A stretch of DNA of 64,000 nucleotides from Treponema sp. (lineage in GTDB: Bacteria > Spirochaetota > Spirochaetia > Treponematales > Treponemataceae): contig JAGAZO010000016.1 of the NCBI GenBank assembly GCA_017940005.1, positions 116,170-180,169 of the forward strand. The letters run 5' to 3'. Both the position numbers and the translations under genes were made by a program. How positions within the stretch are numbered: the stretch's first letter is position 1; the number at the start of each line of letters is the position of its first letter. The notes below the pieces were generated by a model. It did no database searches. It was not told the origin of the DNA and worked only from the letters and a program-made list of their open reading frames with translations. This document shows positions 25,554 to 34,716 of this stretch, piece by piece.

Positions 25554-26666
25554 ATGGCAGACGAAGCAAAATCCGCAGCAGCAAAGTCAAGCAATCCCAA
25601 GCCCATTCCAAAACCGGGTAGCCTTAAAACGCCGTCGTCTTCGGGAAAAAAAGGCGCAAAAGATTATAAGAGTTTGACAGGCAGGCAGAAGGCTGCTATT
25701 TTCCTTGTATCAATAGGAAGCGATGTTTCTGCGGAAATTATGAAGCTTTTGCGCGAAGACGAAGTCGAGACGCTCACGTTTGAGATTGCGCGCCTTGAAA
25801 CGATTGACGCAGAGTTCAAGGATGCCGTTCTGGAAGAGTTCCAAGAGCTCATGAATGCGCAGAACTTCATCACCACAGGCGGTATTGATTACGCGCGAGA
25901 GCTTCTTGAAAAATCACTCGGAAGCCAAAAAGCGATTGACATCATCAATCGTCTCACAAGTTCGTTGCAAGTACGTCCGTTTGACTTTATTCGCCGCACA
26001 GACCCCGCGCACCTTTTGAACTTTATTCAGCAGGAATATCCGCAAACGATAGCGCTCATCCTTGCATACCTTGAACCGGGAAAAGCTGCGGTCATTTTGC
26101 AAAACTTACCTGAAGACATGCAACCTGAAGTCTCAAAGCGCCTTGCCACTATGGACCGCACGTCGCCTGATGTTTTGCGCGAGGTAGAGCGCGTTCTTGA
26201 AAAAAAACTTTCAACGCTTTCAAGCGAAGATTATGCTGCTGCAGGTGGTGTCGATTCAATCGTCGAAATACTCAACCTCGTTGATCGTTCTTCTGAAAAA
26301 GCGATTATTGAGTCGCTCGAAGAGGACGACCCAGATTTGGCAGAAGAAATCAAAAAGAAGATGTTTGTGTTCGAGGATATCGTCATGCTCGACGACCGCG
26401 CTATTCAAAAAGTGTTGCGTGAAGTTGATACGCAGGAACTCGCGAAAGCGCTCAAATCTGTCGATACTGAAGTACAAGACAAAATTTTCCGCAACATGTC
26501 AAAGCGTGCTGCAAGCATGCTCAAGGAAGATATGGAGTTCATGGGACCGGTGCGCTTGAAAGATGTAGAAGAGTCGCAGCAGAAAATCGTTTCAACAATC
26601 CGTCGTCTTGAAGATTCTGGCGAAATCGTCATTGCACGTTCAGGCGAAGACGAACTGGTAACGTGA
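25554..26666 (+). CDS. fliG: Flagellar motor switch protein FliG
   Basis: FliG couples torque from the stator to the rotor and sets rotation direction. The 370-residue protein has an unusual first 40 residues rich in Ala, Lys, Ser and Pro, then the family core LTGRQKAAIFLVSIG. The middle domain contains IQQEYPQTIALILAYL, and the C-terminal torque helix has VLREVDTQELAKALKS. It begins 1 nt after fliF. Spirochaetes often have two fliG genes; this is the one in the fliF operon. Confidence 0.96.
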   Translation: MADEAKSAAAKSSNPKPIPKPGSLKTPSSSGKKGAKDYKSLTGRQKAAIFLVSIGSDVSAEIMKLLREDEVETLTFEIARLETIDAEFKDAVLEEFQELMNAQNFITTGGIDYARELLEKSLGSQKAIDIINRLTSSLQVRPFDFIRRTDPAHLLNFIQQEYPQTIALILAYLEPGKAAVILQNLPEDMQPEVSKRLATMDRTSPDVLREVERVLEKKLSTLSSEDYAAAGGVDSIVEILNLVDRSSEKAIIESLEEDDPDLAEEIKKKMFVFEDIVMLDDRAIQKVLREVDTQELAKALKSVDTEVQDKIFRNMSKRAASMLKEDMEFMGPVRLKDVEESQQKIVSTIRRLEDSGEIVIARSGEDELVT

Positions 26667-26695
26667 TGAACGTGTTTTACTGATTGGAGTTATGC

Positions 26696-27628
26696 ATGGC
26701 AAAAACAGTATTCCGTCCCAATGAAATAAAAACGCAAGCGGGCGAAGTGATGCTCAAGCTTGTTCACGAGTTTGCGCCTGTTGAAATTGAACAAGTTGAA
26801 GAAGTGCCTGAATACACGGGACCGACTGCTGACGACTTGCGGCGCGAGGCTGAGGCATATAAAAAAAACTGGGAAGCTGAAAAGCAGAAGATGCTCGACG
26901 ACGCCCAAAATGCTGCGGATGAAATTGTTAAAAAAGCTGAAAGCGCAGCGTTTGCGGAAGTGAAGCGGCAAACTGATGAAGCGAGCATCATCAAAGCTGA
27001 CGCGCAGCAGACAGCCGAAGAGATTGTTAAAAAAGCGCAGGAGCAGGCGCAGAACCTTATTCAAGAGGCGAAAATTCAGCAGCAAAAAGTTGAGTCTGAG
27101 GCGCACAACAAAGGATTTGACGAAGGGCACGAGGAAGGCTACCGCGAGGGGGAAGCGGAAGCGAACCGCCTCATAGAGCGCATGCACGTCATGCTCAATG
27201 CAGTGATGCAGCGGCGCGAAGATATTTTGCGCGACACGGAAACGCAGATAGTGGAGCTTGTCATTCTTATGACGCGCAAAGTTGTCAAAATCATTTCGGA
27301 AAATCAAAAGAGCGTCATTATGAGCAATGTGCTTGCCGCGCTCAAAAAGGTGAAGGGCAGAGGCGAAGTGACGCTGCGCGTAAACCTCGAAGACGTAAAG
27401 CTGACGACAGAGCACATAGACGACTTTATCAAGCGCGTTGAAAATATACGCGGCATTACTGTTGTGGAAGATTCGTCTGTGGAAAAAGGTGGCTGCATTG
27501 TGGAAACAGATTTCGGTGCAATCGACGCGCGCATTTCAAGCCAGCTTTCAGAGCTTGAAAATCGCATCATGGAAATCTCTCCGATAAAGACGCTTGCAAA
27601 GTCGGATGTGATTTCGCCTGAAACATAA
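26696..27628 (+). CDS. fliH: Flagellar assembly protein FliH
   Basis: FliH regulates the FliI ATPase of the export apparatus. The 310-residue protein has a long coiled coil from about 55 to 165 with heptad-rich Lys/Glu/Ala, including GxxxG-like repeats in [17 protein letters not shown], and a C-terminal FliH/YscL domain. ATG 26696 follows GGAG by 8 nt. It is longer than the about 235 residues of enteric FliH, mostly through the coiled coil. Confidence 0.93.
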   Translation: MAKTVFRPNEIKTQAGEVMLKLVHEFAPVEIEQVEEVPEYTGPTADDLRREAEAYKKNWEAEKQKMLDDAQNAADEIVKKAESAAFAEVKRQTDEASIIKADAQQTAEEIVKKAQEQAQNLIQEAKIQQQKVESEAHNKGFDEGHEEGYREGEAEANRLIERMHVMLNAVMQRREDILRDTETQIVELVILMTRKVVKIISENQKSVIMSNVLAALKKVKGRGEVTLRVNLEDVKLTTEHIDDFIKRVENIRGITVVEDSSVEKGGCIVETDFGAIDARISSQLSELENRIMEISPIKTLAKSDVISPET

Positions 27629-27667
27629 CGCGACGGGCAAAATTACTAATTTAGCGCGGGTGGGAAC

Positions 27668-29077
27668 ATGCGGTCGTCATACACAGGTGAATTCGATTTT
27701 TCAAAATATCTCAAGCTTGCAGAAGATGTTGAGCCGATTTTGTATATTGGACACGTTACTGCGGTAAACGGACTTGAAATTGAAAGCGCAGGACCGCGTT
27801 CTGTCATAGGCGAGATGTGCGCCATACGCTTGCCTGACTCGCAAAAAAAACTCATGGCGGAAGTAGTTGCGCTTGACGGCACGACAGTAAAGCTCACTGC
27901 ATACGGCGACACAAAAGGGCTTGAAGTGGGGTGCGAGGTGGTCGCTTCTGGTGAAGTGCTGCGCGTGCCTGTGGGACCGTCGCTTTTAGGACGCGTCATC
28001 GATGCTACAGGAAGACCGTGCGACGGCTTGGGCGAAATTACGCCTGAAACGTATTACCCTGCAATCGCATCTCCTCCAGACCCCATGACGCGCCTTCCCA
28101 TAAACAAACGCATTGCAACAGGCGTGCGCGCAATCGACGCTCTGCTCACTGTTGGAAAAGGGCAGCGACTCGGCATATTTGCAGGAAGCGGCGTGGGCAA
28201 GTCAACATTGATAAGCATGATTGCACGAAACACAAACGCAGACATAAATGTCATAGGCTTGATTGGCGAGCGTGGCAGGGAAGTGCTCGATTTTATCAAG
28301 CGCGATTTGGGCGAAGAAGGGTTGAAGCGTTCTGTCGTCGTCACTGCAACGAGCGACCAGCCGTCGATTTGCCGCTTGCGCGCTGCATATGTGACGACAG
28401 CTGTCGCAGAATATTTTCGCGATCAAGGCAACGATGTCATGCTCATGTTTGATTCTGTTACGCGCTTTGCGCAAGCGCAGCGTGAAATAGGGCTTGCAAA
28501 TGGCGAGCCGCCCGCGCAACGCGGCTATCCGCCGAGCGTGTTCGACATGATTCCAAAACTGCTTGAACGCGCCGGCACGAATGACAGAGGTTCTATCACT
28601 GCGTTTTACACAGTGCTCGTAGACGGAGACGATATGAACGAGCCTATCACCGATAAAGTGCGCGGCACGCTCGACGGGCACATCATTTTGAACAGGCATC
28701 TTGCGCAAGCGTATCACTATCCTGCCATAGACGTGCTCGCCTCGATAAGCCGTCTCTCAAAGCGCGTTACGGGAACAGAGACGCAAAAGGCAGTTGCAAA
28801 GCTGCGGCAGCTCATGGCAATCTACTCAGACAACGAGATGATGATAACGACAGGCATCTACCAGAAAGGCAACTCGGCAGAAATAGATGAAGCGGTAGAA
28901 AAGCACAGCGCACTCGAATCGTTTTTGACGCAGGAAGAATACGAGCAGTGCGCATTCAGCGACACGCTCGACAAGCTGGCAGCTCTTTCTGGCATAGACA
29001 TACCTGAAGAAGAATACAACGAGCTTCCGCCAATTTCTGTCATGAGCGCGGCATCGCTTGCAGAACAGTCTGAATGA
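27668..29077 (+). CDS. fliI: Flagellum-specific ATPase FliI
   Basis: FliI energises unfolding and entry of flagellar export substrates. The 469-residue protein is F1-beta-like, with Walker A GSGVGKST near residue 177, the GERGREV segment, and the Walker B MLMFDSVTRFA. It overlaps fliJ by 4 bp (ATGA). Length matches the family. Confidence 0.97.
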   Translation: MRSSYTGEFDFSKYLKLAEDVEPILYIGHVTAVNGLEIESAGPRSVIGEMCAIRLPDSQKKLMAEVVALDGTTVKLTAYGDTKGLEVGCEVVASGEVLRVPVGPSLLGRVIDATGRPCDGLGEITPETYYPAIASPPDPMTRLPINKRIATGVRAIDALLTVGKGQRLGIFAGSGVGKSTLISMIARNTNADINVIGLIGERGREVLDFIKRDLGEEGLKRSVVVTATSDQPSICRLRAAYVTTAVAEYFRDQGNDVMLMFDSVTRFAQAQREIGLANGEPPAQRGYPPSVFDMIPKLLERAGTNDRGSITAFYTVLVDGDDMNEPITDKVRGTLDGHIILNRHLAQAYHYPAIDVLASISRLSKRVTGTETQKAVAKLRQLMAIYSDNEMMITTGIYQKGNSAEIDEAVEKHSALESFLTQEEYEQCAFSDTLDKLAALSGIDIPEEEYNELPPISVMSAASLAEQSE

Positions 29078-29502
29078 AAAAGTTTGCATTTCCGCTTGAA
29101 CAGGTGATGAAATATCGCGAGTATGTGCAAAGCCAAGCCGAGCTTGATTTGGGCAGGGCAATGGCAAAGGAGCACGAGATTCAAGCGCAGCTTGACGAAG
29201 TTGCCGCGCAGCACGTGAGCATGACAAATTACATGCGCGGCGTTACAGACTTTAAGGAAATCACGCGCGCACATGATTTTTTTTCGCTGCTCGACCAGCA
29301 AAAAGAATACTTGCTTAACAAGATGGCAAAGGCAAAGCTCGTCTCTGAGCAAAAGCGAAAAGTGTTGCAGGAAGCGATGCAAAAAACAGAGTCGCTGCAC
29401 AAATTGCGCGAGCGAAAATTCAACGAATATAAAGAAGCTGAAAACAACGAGGCGTTTGATATTGCAGACGACATGACGAATGCGCGCGCCAGCCGCGTGT
29501 GA
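29074..29502 (+). CDS. fliJ: Flagellar protein FliJ
   Basis: FliJ is a coiled-coil stalk and chaperone for the export ATPase. The 142-residue protein is almost entirely helical, begins FAFPLEQVMKYREYV as FliJ does, and has charged heptads through to LRERKFNEYKEAE. It overlaps fliI and ends the flagellar run. The next gene is convergent; the 131-bp gap contains no clear terminator. Confidence 0.9.
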   Translation: MKKFAFPLEQVMKYREYVQSQAELDLGRAMAKEHEIQAQLDEVAAQHVSMTNYMRGVTDFKEITRAHDFFSLLDQQKEYLLNKMAKAKLVSEQKRKVLQEAMQKTESLHKLRERKFNEYKEAENNEAFDIADDMTNARASRV

Positions 29503-29633
29503 TTTGTGTGGCAGCGGATATGTGCTCATCATGCTGTTGCGTGGCAGGGATGATTTGTTTGCTGTAACGAAGCACGGCAGTTTTGCGCGCCTATTGCTGC
29601 GTCAAAGCGATTGCATGTATGAGCGGACGCTGA

Positions 29634-31295
29634 TTAGTAGCGAAATGCACTTCCCCCGATGAACTCCCGTATGATTGAACGGTTTGGTACTGATGTAGGA
29701 GGAATGGGCGAAAAATTGTACAGAAAGCGCAAAAGCCTGCACGCTTCGCCGTATTCTTTTTGCGTTGGATTGACGCACCGTAAAAGTGGGTCTGCGTATA
29801 CTTTGAGCACGGAAAGCTCATAATCGAGCGCTGTATTGAGCATAGCGTCTGCGTTGTTCTGGAACGGAAAAATATGTTTTTGCTCTCCGCGTTGCACGCT
29901 TGGCCACATGGAAATGGTTTCTTCTGCGCTTTTGCTGCGGAACTGCGAGTCGCGTACAATTCTGCGGATGAGACGGTTATCGCTTGTTGAAATGCGATTG
30001 TGATCGTCGAGGTTGAGCTGTGTAAGCGCGGACAGGTAGATTTTAAATTTTAATTCAGTGGGAATGCGCGGCGTGAGCTTGTCGTTCAATCCGTGAATGC
30101 CCTCTAATATGAGCACTTCGTTATGAGAGAGCGTCATTTTATTTTTGTCTTCGTAATAACGTTCTCCCTGCACAAAACTGTATGAAGGAATGTTCACTTC
30201 TTTTCCGTTGAATAAATCGAGCAAGTTGTTGTTCAGCAATTCAATGTCCAGCGCTTCAAGACATTCAAAATCGTAGTTGCCGTTCTCGTCTTTTGGATTA
30301 TTTTTGCGTCCCACGTAGTAGCAATCAAGGCTTATGACTTTGGGCGAGTAGCCGATTGCTTCGAGTTCAAGCGCGAGTTTTTTTGCAGCAGTAGTTTTGC
30401 CAGAACTCGAAGGACCTGCAATGAGTACGACGCGCACATTGTTGCGTTTTGCAATTTCGTCGGCGACAACTGCAAATTGCCGTTGTTGGAATGTTTCTGA
30501 TATATCGATGAAATCGTTGAGCTTGCGCTCATTTATTAATTTATTGAGCGATGCGGCAGACGTAACGCCAACGCGTTTGCCCCATTCTTTGTAGCGGCTA
30601 TATATTTCAAACAGTTTTGGTTCATCAACAAATTCTGTGAGCTTGTCAGGTTCAGATGATTTTGGAAAGCGCAGCAGAAAACCTTTCCCATACGGCATGA
30701 GTGTAAATGTTTTTAAAAATCCTGTTGACGGAACAAGTGGCCCAAAATATAAATCTGAAAAGCCTCCGAGCGAATTGATTTTGACGCTTGGTGGGCAAAA
30801 GTAATTGAGTTGCAACCGTGTTTCAACAAGGCCAAGCGTTTCTAAAAGCTGTGTTGCCTCTGTATACGAAAGGAATTGCACTGTTATAGGCAAATCTTTT
30901 GCAACAAGCAAATGCATTTCTTTTTCGAGTGATTCTATATGCTCTTTTTCGACTGGTTTGCCCGTTTCGAGGGTATAGTAGTAGCCGTGTCCGAGACTGT
31001 GCCCCACAAGCAGCCGAGAAGATGGAAATAGTTTATGCGCTGCGGCAGCAAGCATGAGACAGAGCGAACGACGGTAAACATTTGCGCCATCTTTGCTTGA
31101 ATCAGTAATCGGTTCAAGCGTGCAATTTATATTGAGCATCTGATCGCGCGGATAAATTTCATTGTTTATTTTTACAGCGAGAATGCGTTCTGCATCTTCT
31201 TCAAAATACGATAAAAGCGTGCTGACTGATGTGCCGTATGGAACGACAATTGTTTTGCCTGACGGGAAAGAGACTGAAAGTGTGTGTTCCTGCAT
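29634..31295 (-). CDS. TGS-domain nucleoside (uridine-type) kinase
   Basis: The 553-residue protein joins a TGS domain (residues 1-60, TLSVSFPSGKTIVVPYGTS) and a ThrRS second-domain-like segment (LVGHSLGHGYYY) to a uridine-kinase domain with Walker A GPSSSGKTT near residue 290 and SLDCYY after it. Such fusions occur in Treponema, Thermotoga and clostridia. ATG 31295 matches the TGS start exactly; it begins one base after the discriminator of the tRNA-Val gene, leaving no room for a ribosome site outside the tRNA. Confidence 0.88.
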   Translation of the reverse strand: MQEHTLSVSFPSGKTIVVPYGTSVSTLLSYFEEDAERILAVKINNEIYPRDQMLNINCTLEPITDSSKDGANVYRRSLCLMLAAAAHKLFPSSRLLVGHSLGHGYYYTLETGKPVEKEHIESLEKEMHLLVAKDLPITVQFLSYTEATQLLETLGLVETRLQLNYFCPPSVKINSLGGFSDLYFGPLVPSTGFLKTFTLMPYGKGFLLRFPKSSEPDKLTEFVDEPKLFEIYSRYKEWGKRVGVTSAASLNKLINERKLNDFIDISETFQQRQFAVVADEIAKRNNVRVVLIAGPSSSGKTTAAKKLALELEAIGYSPKVISLDCYYVGRKNNPKDENGNYDFECLEALDIELLNNNLLDLFNGKEVNIPSYSFVQGERYYEDKNKMTLSHNEVLILEGIHGLNDKLTPRIPTELKFKIYLSALTQLNLDDHNRISTSDNRLIRRIVRDSQFRSKSAEETISMWPSVQRGEQKHIFPFQNNADAMLNTALDYELSVLKVYADPLLRCVNPTQKEYGEACRLLRFLYNFSPIPPTSVPNRSIIREFIGGSAFRY

Positions 31296-31296
31296 A

Positions 31297-31368
31297 TAGG
31301 CGGTATTGGATTTGAACCAATGACTTCTACCGTGTGAAGGTAGCACTCTACCCCTGAGTTAACCGCCC
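31297..31368 (-). tRNA. tRNA-Val (anticodon CAC)
   Basis: A 72-nt cloverleaf reads on the minus strand from 31368 to 31297: 7-bp acceptor (GGGCGGT with ACCGCCT, the first pair G-U), D-arm ACTC/GAGT, anticodon stem CTACC/GGTAG with loop TTCACAC giving anticodon CAC, and T-arm ATTGG-TTCAAAT-CCAAT, discriminator A73. CCA is not encoded. It reads GUG codons (Val). The kinase ATG lies at 31295, one base beyond the 3' end. Confidence 0.93.
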
Positions 31369-31395
31369 GAATCGCACAAAGCGAATATATGCGTG

Positions 31396-31424
31396 ATTCT
31401 AGCACGATGTACAATTAGTGTCAA
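31396..31424 (-). promoter_or_regulatory. tRNA-Val promoter
   Basis: On the minus strand TTGACA (31424-31419), exact 17-nt spacer, TAGAAT (31401-31396), preceded by TGC. It starts transcription about 20 nt before the tRNA and presumably drives the kinase gene too. Confidence 0.8.
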
Positions 31425-31558
31425 GAAAATTGTTCAACATGCTAATGCCTGATGCCGCTGCATGACATACTTTGCATCTAACGTAAAACGGTATGAACGT
31501 AAGTGTTATTACGCGCGTTCTGTACATATCTGTTGTCAATACAGTCTGTCAGCTATCT

Positions 31559-31587
31559 TTGACAAAATGCATGCATCGGTGTATGGT
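31559..31587 (+). promoter_or_regulatory. malQ promoter, leaderless
   Basis: Perfect TTGACA (31559-31564), 17-nt spacer, TATGGT (31582-31587), then 6 nt to the ATG at 31594. No Shine-Dalgarno. Confidence 0.65.
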
Positions 31588-31593
31588 TGAGCT

Positions 31594-33189
31594 ATGATGT
31601 TTTCTCGCAGAAGCGGCATTCTGCTGCATCCCACATCGCTTCCAAAAAGCAGCGGCATAGGCACGCTCGGAAAAAGCGCATATGAGTTTGCAGATTGGCT
31701 GCATGACGCGCGCCAGACGTTGTGGCAAATTTTGCCGCTTGGTCCGACAGGCTACGGCGACTCACCGTACGCGTCGTTCTCAACGTTTGCGGGCAATCCG
31801 CTTTTGATTGATTTGGAGCTGCTCGTTCAAAACGGCTGGGCGCGTTCAGAAGAAATCGCTCCGCCAGAATTTATTAAAACATGCGGCGCGATTGATTACG
31901 GTGCTGTCGTGTATTGGAAGCTGCCGCTGCTTGAAACATGCGCGTCGCATTTTCTTGTGCACTGTACGCAAAAAGACCGCGTTGCATACGAAGCGTTCAA
32001 AAATGACAACGCTGCATGGCTCAATAAGTACGCAGCATTTACGAGCATAAAAAATCATTTTGACAAGAAAGCGCGCGCGGAAAACATGCACGGAATAGCG
32101 AGCATGTGGAACGCGTTCTGGCCGCGCGACTTGGCTTTGTGCGAGCCTTCTACTGTATCAAAATGGGAAAGCGAGCACGTGCATGAAATAGAAGTTGTCA
32201 AAGTGATTCAGTTCTTTTTTGAAACGCAGTGGCGCGCGCTTAAAGCCTATTGCAATGAGCGCAGCATTTCAATAATCGGCGACATTCCCATCTTTGTTGC
32301 GCTCGATTCTGCTGACGTGTGGGCAAATCAAAAGCTTTTCCAGCTCGATGCAAACGGCGTGCCTGTTGCAGTTGCGGGAGTGCCGCCTGATTATTTTTCT
32401 GAAACGGGACAGCTGTGGGGAAATCCGCTCTACGATTGGCGCGTAATGAAAAAAGAAAACTACTCGTGGTGGATTTCGCGCATTGCACGCACGCTTGCGC
32501 TTGTGGACTGCGTGCGCATAGACCACTTCCGCGGATTTGAATCATACTGGGCGGTGCCGTACGGCGAGGCGACTGCAGTGCGCGGCGCGTGGGAAAAGGG
32601 ACCTGGCAGAGATTTATTCATTGCAATAAAAAAATCGCTCGGAAGCATTCCCGTCATTGCGGAGGATTTAGGCGTGATTACAGACGAGGTGCGCGCGCTC
32701 CGTGATGAGTGCGGTTTTCCTGGCATGAAAGTGCTGCAGTTTGCATTTGACCCGAACGAAGCGGGAGCGGGAGGTATGACGAACGTGTTTTTGCCGCACG
32801 AGTACCGCGATGCACACTGCGTGTGCTACACGGGCACGCACGACAACGACACGCTGCAAGGCTGGCTTTTGCGTGAAAAAGATGAGACAGTACAGCTTGT
32901 CGCCTCCTACGTGCTCGGAAAACAGATTGCCGCAGACCATGCGCGCGCGCTTATGCACAGCGGGGAATTGTGCGAAAAAATTGTGCAGCTCGCATTTGCG
33001 TCGACTGCGCAGTTTGCCGTCGTGCCGCTGCAAGACATGTTGCACCTTGACAACAGTGCGCGCATGAACGAACCTTCTACTACTGGCAAAAACTGGCAGT
33101 GGCGCATGGAAAGCGCCATGCTCACAAAAGCTCATGCCGAACGCCTTGCGTTTATGAGCAGCTTGTACGGGCGGAATGTGCGACACTGA
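31594..33189 (+). CDS. malQ: 4-alpha-glucanotransferase (amylomaltase)
   Basis: MalQ moves glucan chains between maltodextrins in the cytosol. The 531-residue protein shows the GH77 pattern: GILLHPTSLPKSSGIGTLG at the start, the nucleophile Asp in VDCVRIDHFRGF, the acid/base Glu in VIAEDLG, and the third Asp in TGTHDND. Length is normal. A second ATG follows the first directly; the first sits 6 nt after the -10 and is preferred. No other maltose genes are nearby. Confidence 0.96.
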   Translation: MMFSRRSGILLHPTSLPKSSGIGTLGKSAYEFADWLHDARQTLWQILPLGPTGYGDSPYASFSTFAGNPLLIDLELLVQNGWARSEEIAPPEFIKTCGAIDYGAVVYWKLPLLETCASHFLVHCTQKDRVAYEAFKNDNAAWLNKYAAFTSIKNHFDKKARAENMHGIASMWNAFWPRDLALCEPSTVSKWESEHVHEIEVVKVIQFFFETQWRALKAYCNERSISIIGDIPIFVALDSADVWANQKLFQLDANGVPVAVAGVPPDYFSETGQLWGNPLYDWRVMKKENYSWWISRIARTLALVDCVRIDHFRGFESYWAVPYGEATAVRGAWEKGPGRDLFIAIKKSLGSIPVIAEDLGVITDEVRALRDECGFPGMKVLQFAFDPNEAGAGGMTNVFLPHEYRDAHCVCYTGTHDNDTLQGWLLREKDETVQLVASYVLGKQIAADHARALMHSGELCEKIVQLAFASTAQFAVVPLQDMLHLDNSARMNEPSTTGKNWQWRMESAMLTKAHAERLAFMSSLYGRNVRH

Positions 33190-33305
33190 CGGGATTGCGC
33201 AATGACAAAGTTGCGGTTGCCGTGTAGTGCCAGCGATGCTCCTATTGCTTTTCCCCTGCATCCCTATTGCCAATGACGCAGGTGTCTTGCAGCGCCAAGT
33301 GCACA

Positions 33306-33375
33306 TGCCATTTTGCGCTGATTGTCAATACGTGCCATTTTGCGCATTGCGCGTTTTTATGCAACGCGGTATACT
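33306..33375 (+). promoter_or_regulatory. chrA promoter with upstream direct repeat
   Basis: TGCCATTTTGCGC occurs at 33306-33318 and 33333-33345, 27 bp apart. The promoter follows: TTGCGC (33347-33352), 17-nt spacer, TATACT (33370-33375), 7 nt before the ATG at 33383. The repeats next to the -35 are a candidate activator or repressor site. Confidence 0.5.
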
Positions 33376-33382
33376 GGTTGCC

Positions 33383-34063
33383 ATGAAAAAGATGCCGATG
33401 CTTCTTGAACTGTTTTTGTCGTTCGCAAAAATAGGGGCTGTCACATTTGGCGGCGGCATGGCCATGATGCCCATTTTGCAGCGCGACTTAATCGAAAAAA
33501 AACGCTGGATGAGCGAGGACGAGTTGCTCGACTATTATGCAATCGGGCAGTCTACGCCAGGCATCATAGCGATAAACGTTTCAACATTTGTGGGCTTTAA
33601 ACAGGCGGGCATCCTCGGCGGCATTGTGGCAACGCTCGGCATGGTGCTTCCGTCGCTTGTGATTATCTCGCTTATCGCGACGTTCATCAGTTCTATTGAC
33701 CATCTGCTGTGGGCGCAAAAAGCGCTCAAAGGAATCAACGTGTCTGTTGCGGCGTTGCTCACATCTGTTGTGCTTCAGTTTTCAAAAAAAACAATCAAAT
33801 CGCTCATCGGCTTTTTGTGCTTCGCCGTTTCGTTTATAGCGATTTTTTTCTTTCACATTCCGTCGTATGTGATGATTGTTGCGGGCGCGCTGCTCGGTGT
33901 TGTGTTGTACGCGACATCGCAAAAAAAGAATCTTGAACGCGTTCAAAGCGGCAGGCAGGAAATTGATGGCGAAGAGCAAAAAACTGACAGTGCCGAACGA
34001 AAATCTTATGGTGACGGGAAAAATAGCAATGCCGAACAGAAAACTGACGGAGGTGCGCAATGA
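33383..34063 (+). CDS. chrA: Chromate transporter-type protein, first half-size subunit
   Basis: This 226-residue protein is an inner-membrane ChrA-family half protein: KIGAVTFGGGMAMMPIL near the start is the family motif, and about six helices follow. After residue 190 a hydrophilic tail of some 35 residues rich in Glu, Lys and Asn is unusual. Chromate may not be the true substrate; many such proteins occur without chromate exposure. ATG 33383 is fixed by the promoter geometry. The stop overlaps the start of the second half gene by 4 bp. Confidence 0.82.
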   Translation: MKKMPMLLELFLSFAKIGAVTFGGGMAMMPILQRDLIEKKRWMSEDELLDYYAIGQSTPGIIAINVSTFVGFKQAGILGGIVATLGMVLPSLVIISLIATFISSIDHLLWAQKALKGINVSVAALLTSVVLQFSKKTIKSLIGFLCFAVSFIAIFFFHIPSYVMIVAGALLGVVLYATSQKKNLERVQSGRQEIDGEEQKTDSAERKSYGDGKNSNAEQKTDGGAQ

Positions 34064-34638
34064 CGTATTCGCTTTGGCAGCTCTTTTTGATTTTTTTCTA
34101 CATAGGCACATTTACGATTGGCGGCGGACTTGTTGCGATTACGCTCATGCAACAGACACTTGTTGAAACGGGAGTTATCAGCGCGGAGCAGTTTTACAAT
34201 ATGATTGCCATCTCTGAATCGACGCCTGGTCCCATCGGCATAAACATGGCAACGTACATAGGTTATTCGCAGTACGGCGTGCTTGGCGGCATTGTGACAA
34301 CGCTCGGTGAAGTAGCTCCGTCAATCATATGCATTTTAATAATCGCGCATTTTTTTATGAAGTTCCACGACACACCAGTAGTAAAAGCGGCATTCACTAC
34401 GTTGCGCCCTACAACGACAGGCGTTATCCTTGTGGCTGCTGTGCAAGTGTTTGTCGTCGCGCTCATGCAAGTGCCTGCCGACATCTCCGCGCTCGCTTCG
34501 TTGGACAGCTGGAAAACGCTATTCTTGTGGAAAAATATTGCATGTTACGCGCTCGTGTTGTTTTTGCTCGTAAAGCCAAAAGTGCATCCAGTGATTGTCG
34601 TTGCGCTCGGCGCTGCATTTGGCGTGCTGTTTTTGTGA
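34060..34638 (+). CDS. chrA: Chromate transporter-type protein, second half-size subunit
   Basis: The 192-residue protein repeats the ChrA motif (FYIGTFTIGGGLVAITLMQQ) and has about six helices. In long-chain ChrA proteins the two halves are fused; here they are separate, overlapping by 4 bp, as in the short-chain pairs known in many bacteria. The two subunits likely insert in opposite orientations to form one transporter. Confidence 0.85.
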   Translation: MTYSLWQLFLIFFYIGTFTIGGGLVAITLMQQTLVETGVISAEQFYNMIAISESTPGPIGINMATYIGYSQYGVLGGIVTTLGEVAPSIICILIIAHFFMKFHDTPVVKAAFTTLRPTTTGVILVAAVQVFVVALMQVPADISALASLDSWKTLFLWKNIACYALVLFLLVKPKVHPVIVVALGAAFGVLFL

Positions 34639-34681
34639 CGCGCTGGCAGGGGGCGCGTGTAAGAACTGGAGCACGTCGCGA

Positions 34682-34710
34682 TTGTGTTTTTTGCGCACAT
34701 AGCGTATAAT
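34682..34710 (+). promoter_or_regulatory. deoD promoter, leaderless
   Basis: TTGTGT (34682-34687), 17-nt spacer, perfect TATAAT (34705-34710), 6 nt before the ATG at 34717. Confidence 0.7.
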
Positions 34711-34716
34711 GAGCAT

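Noticed and set aside
26690..27415. Minus-strand frame opposite fliH
   Set aside because: It mirrors the Lys/Glu-rich coiled coil as Phe/Leu-rich sequence and lacks a ribosome site.
29480..29662. Small frame between fliJ and the kinase gene
   Set aside because: Overlaps the ends of two real genes and has no ribosome site or family resemblance.
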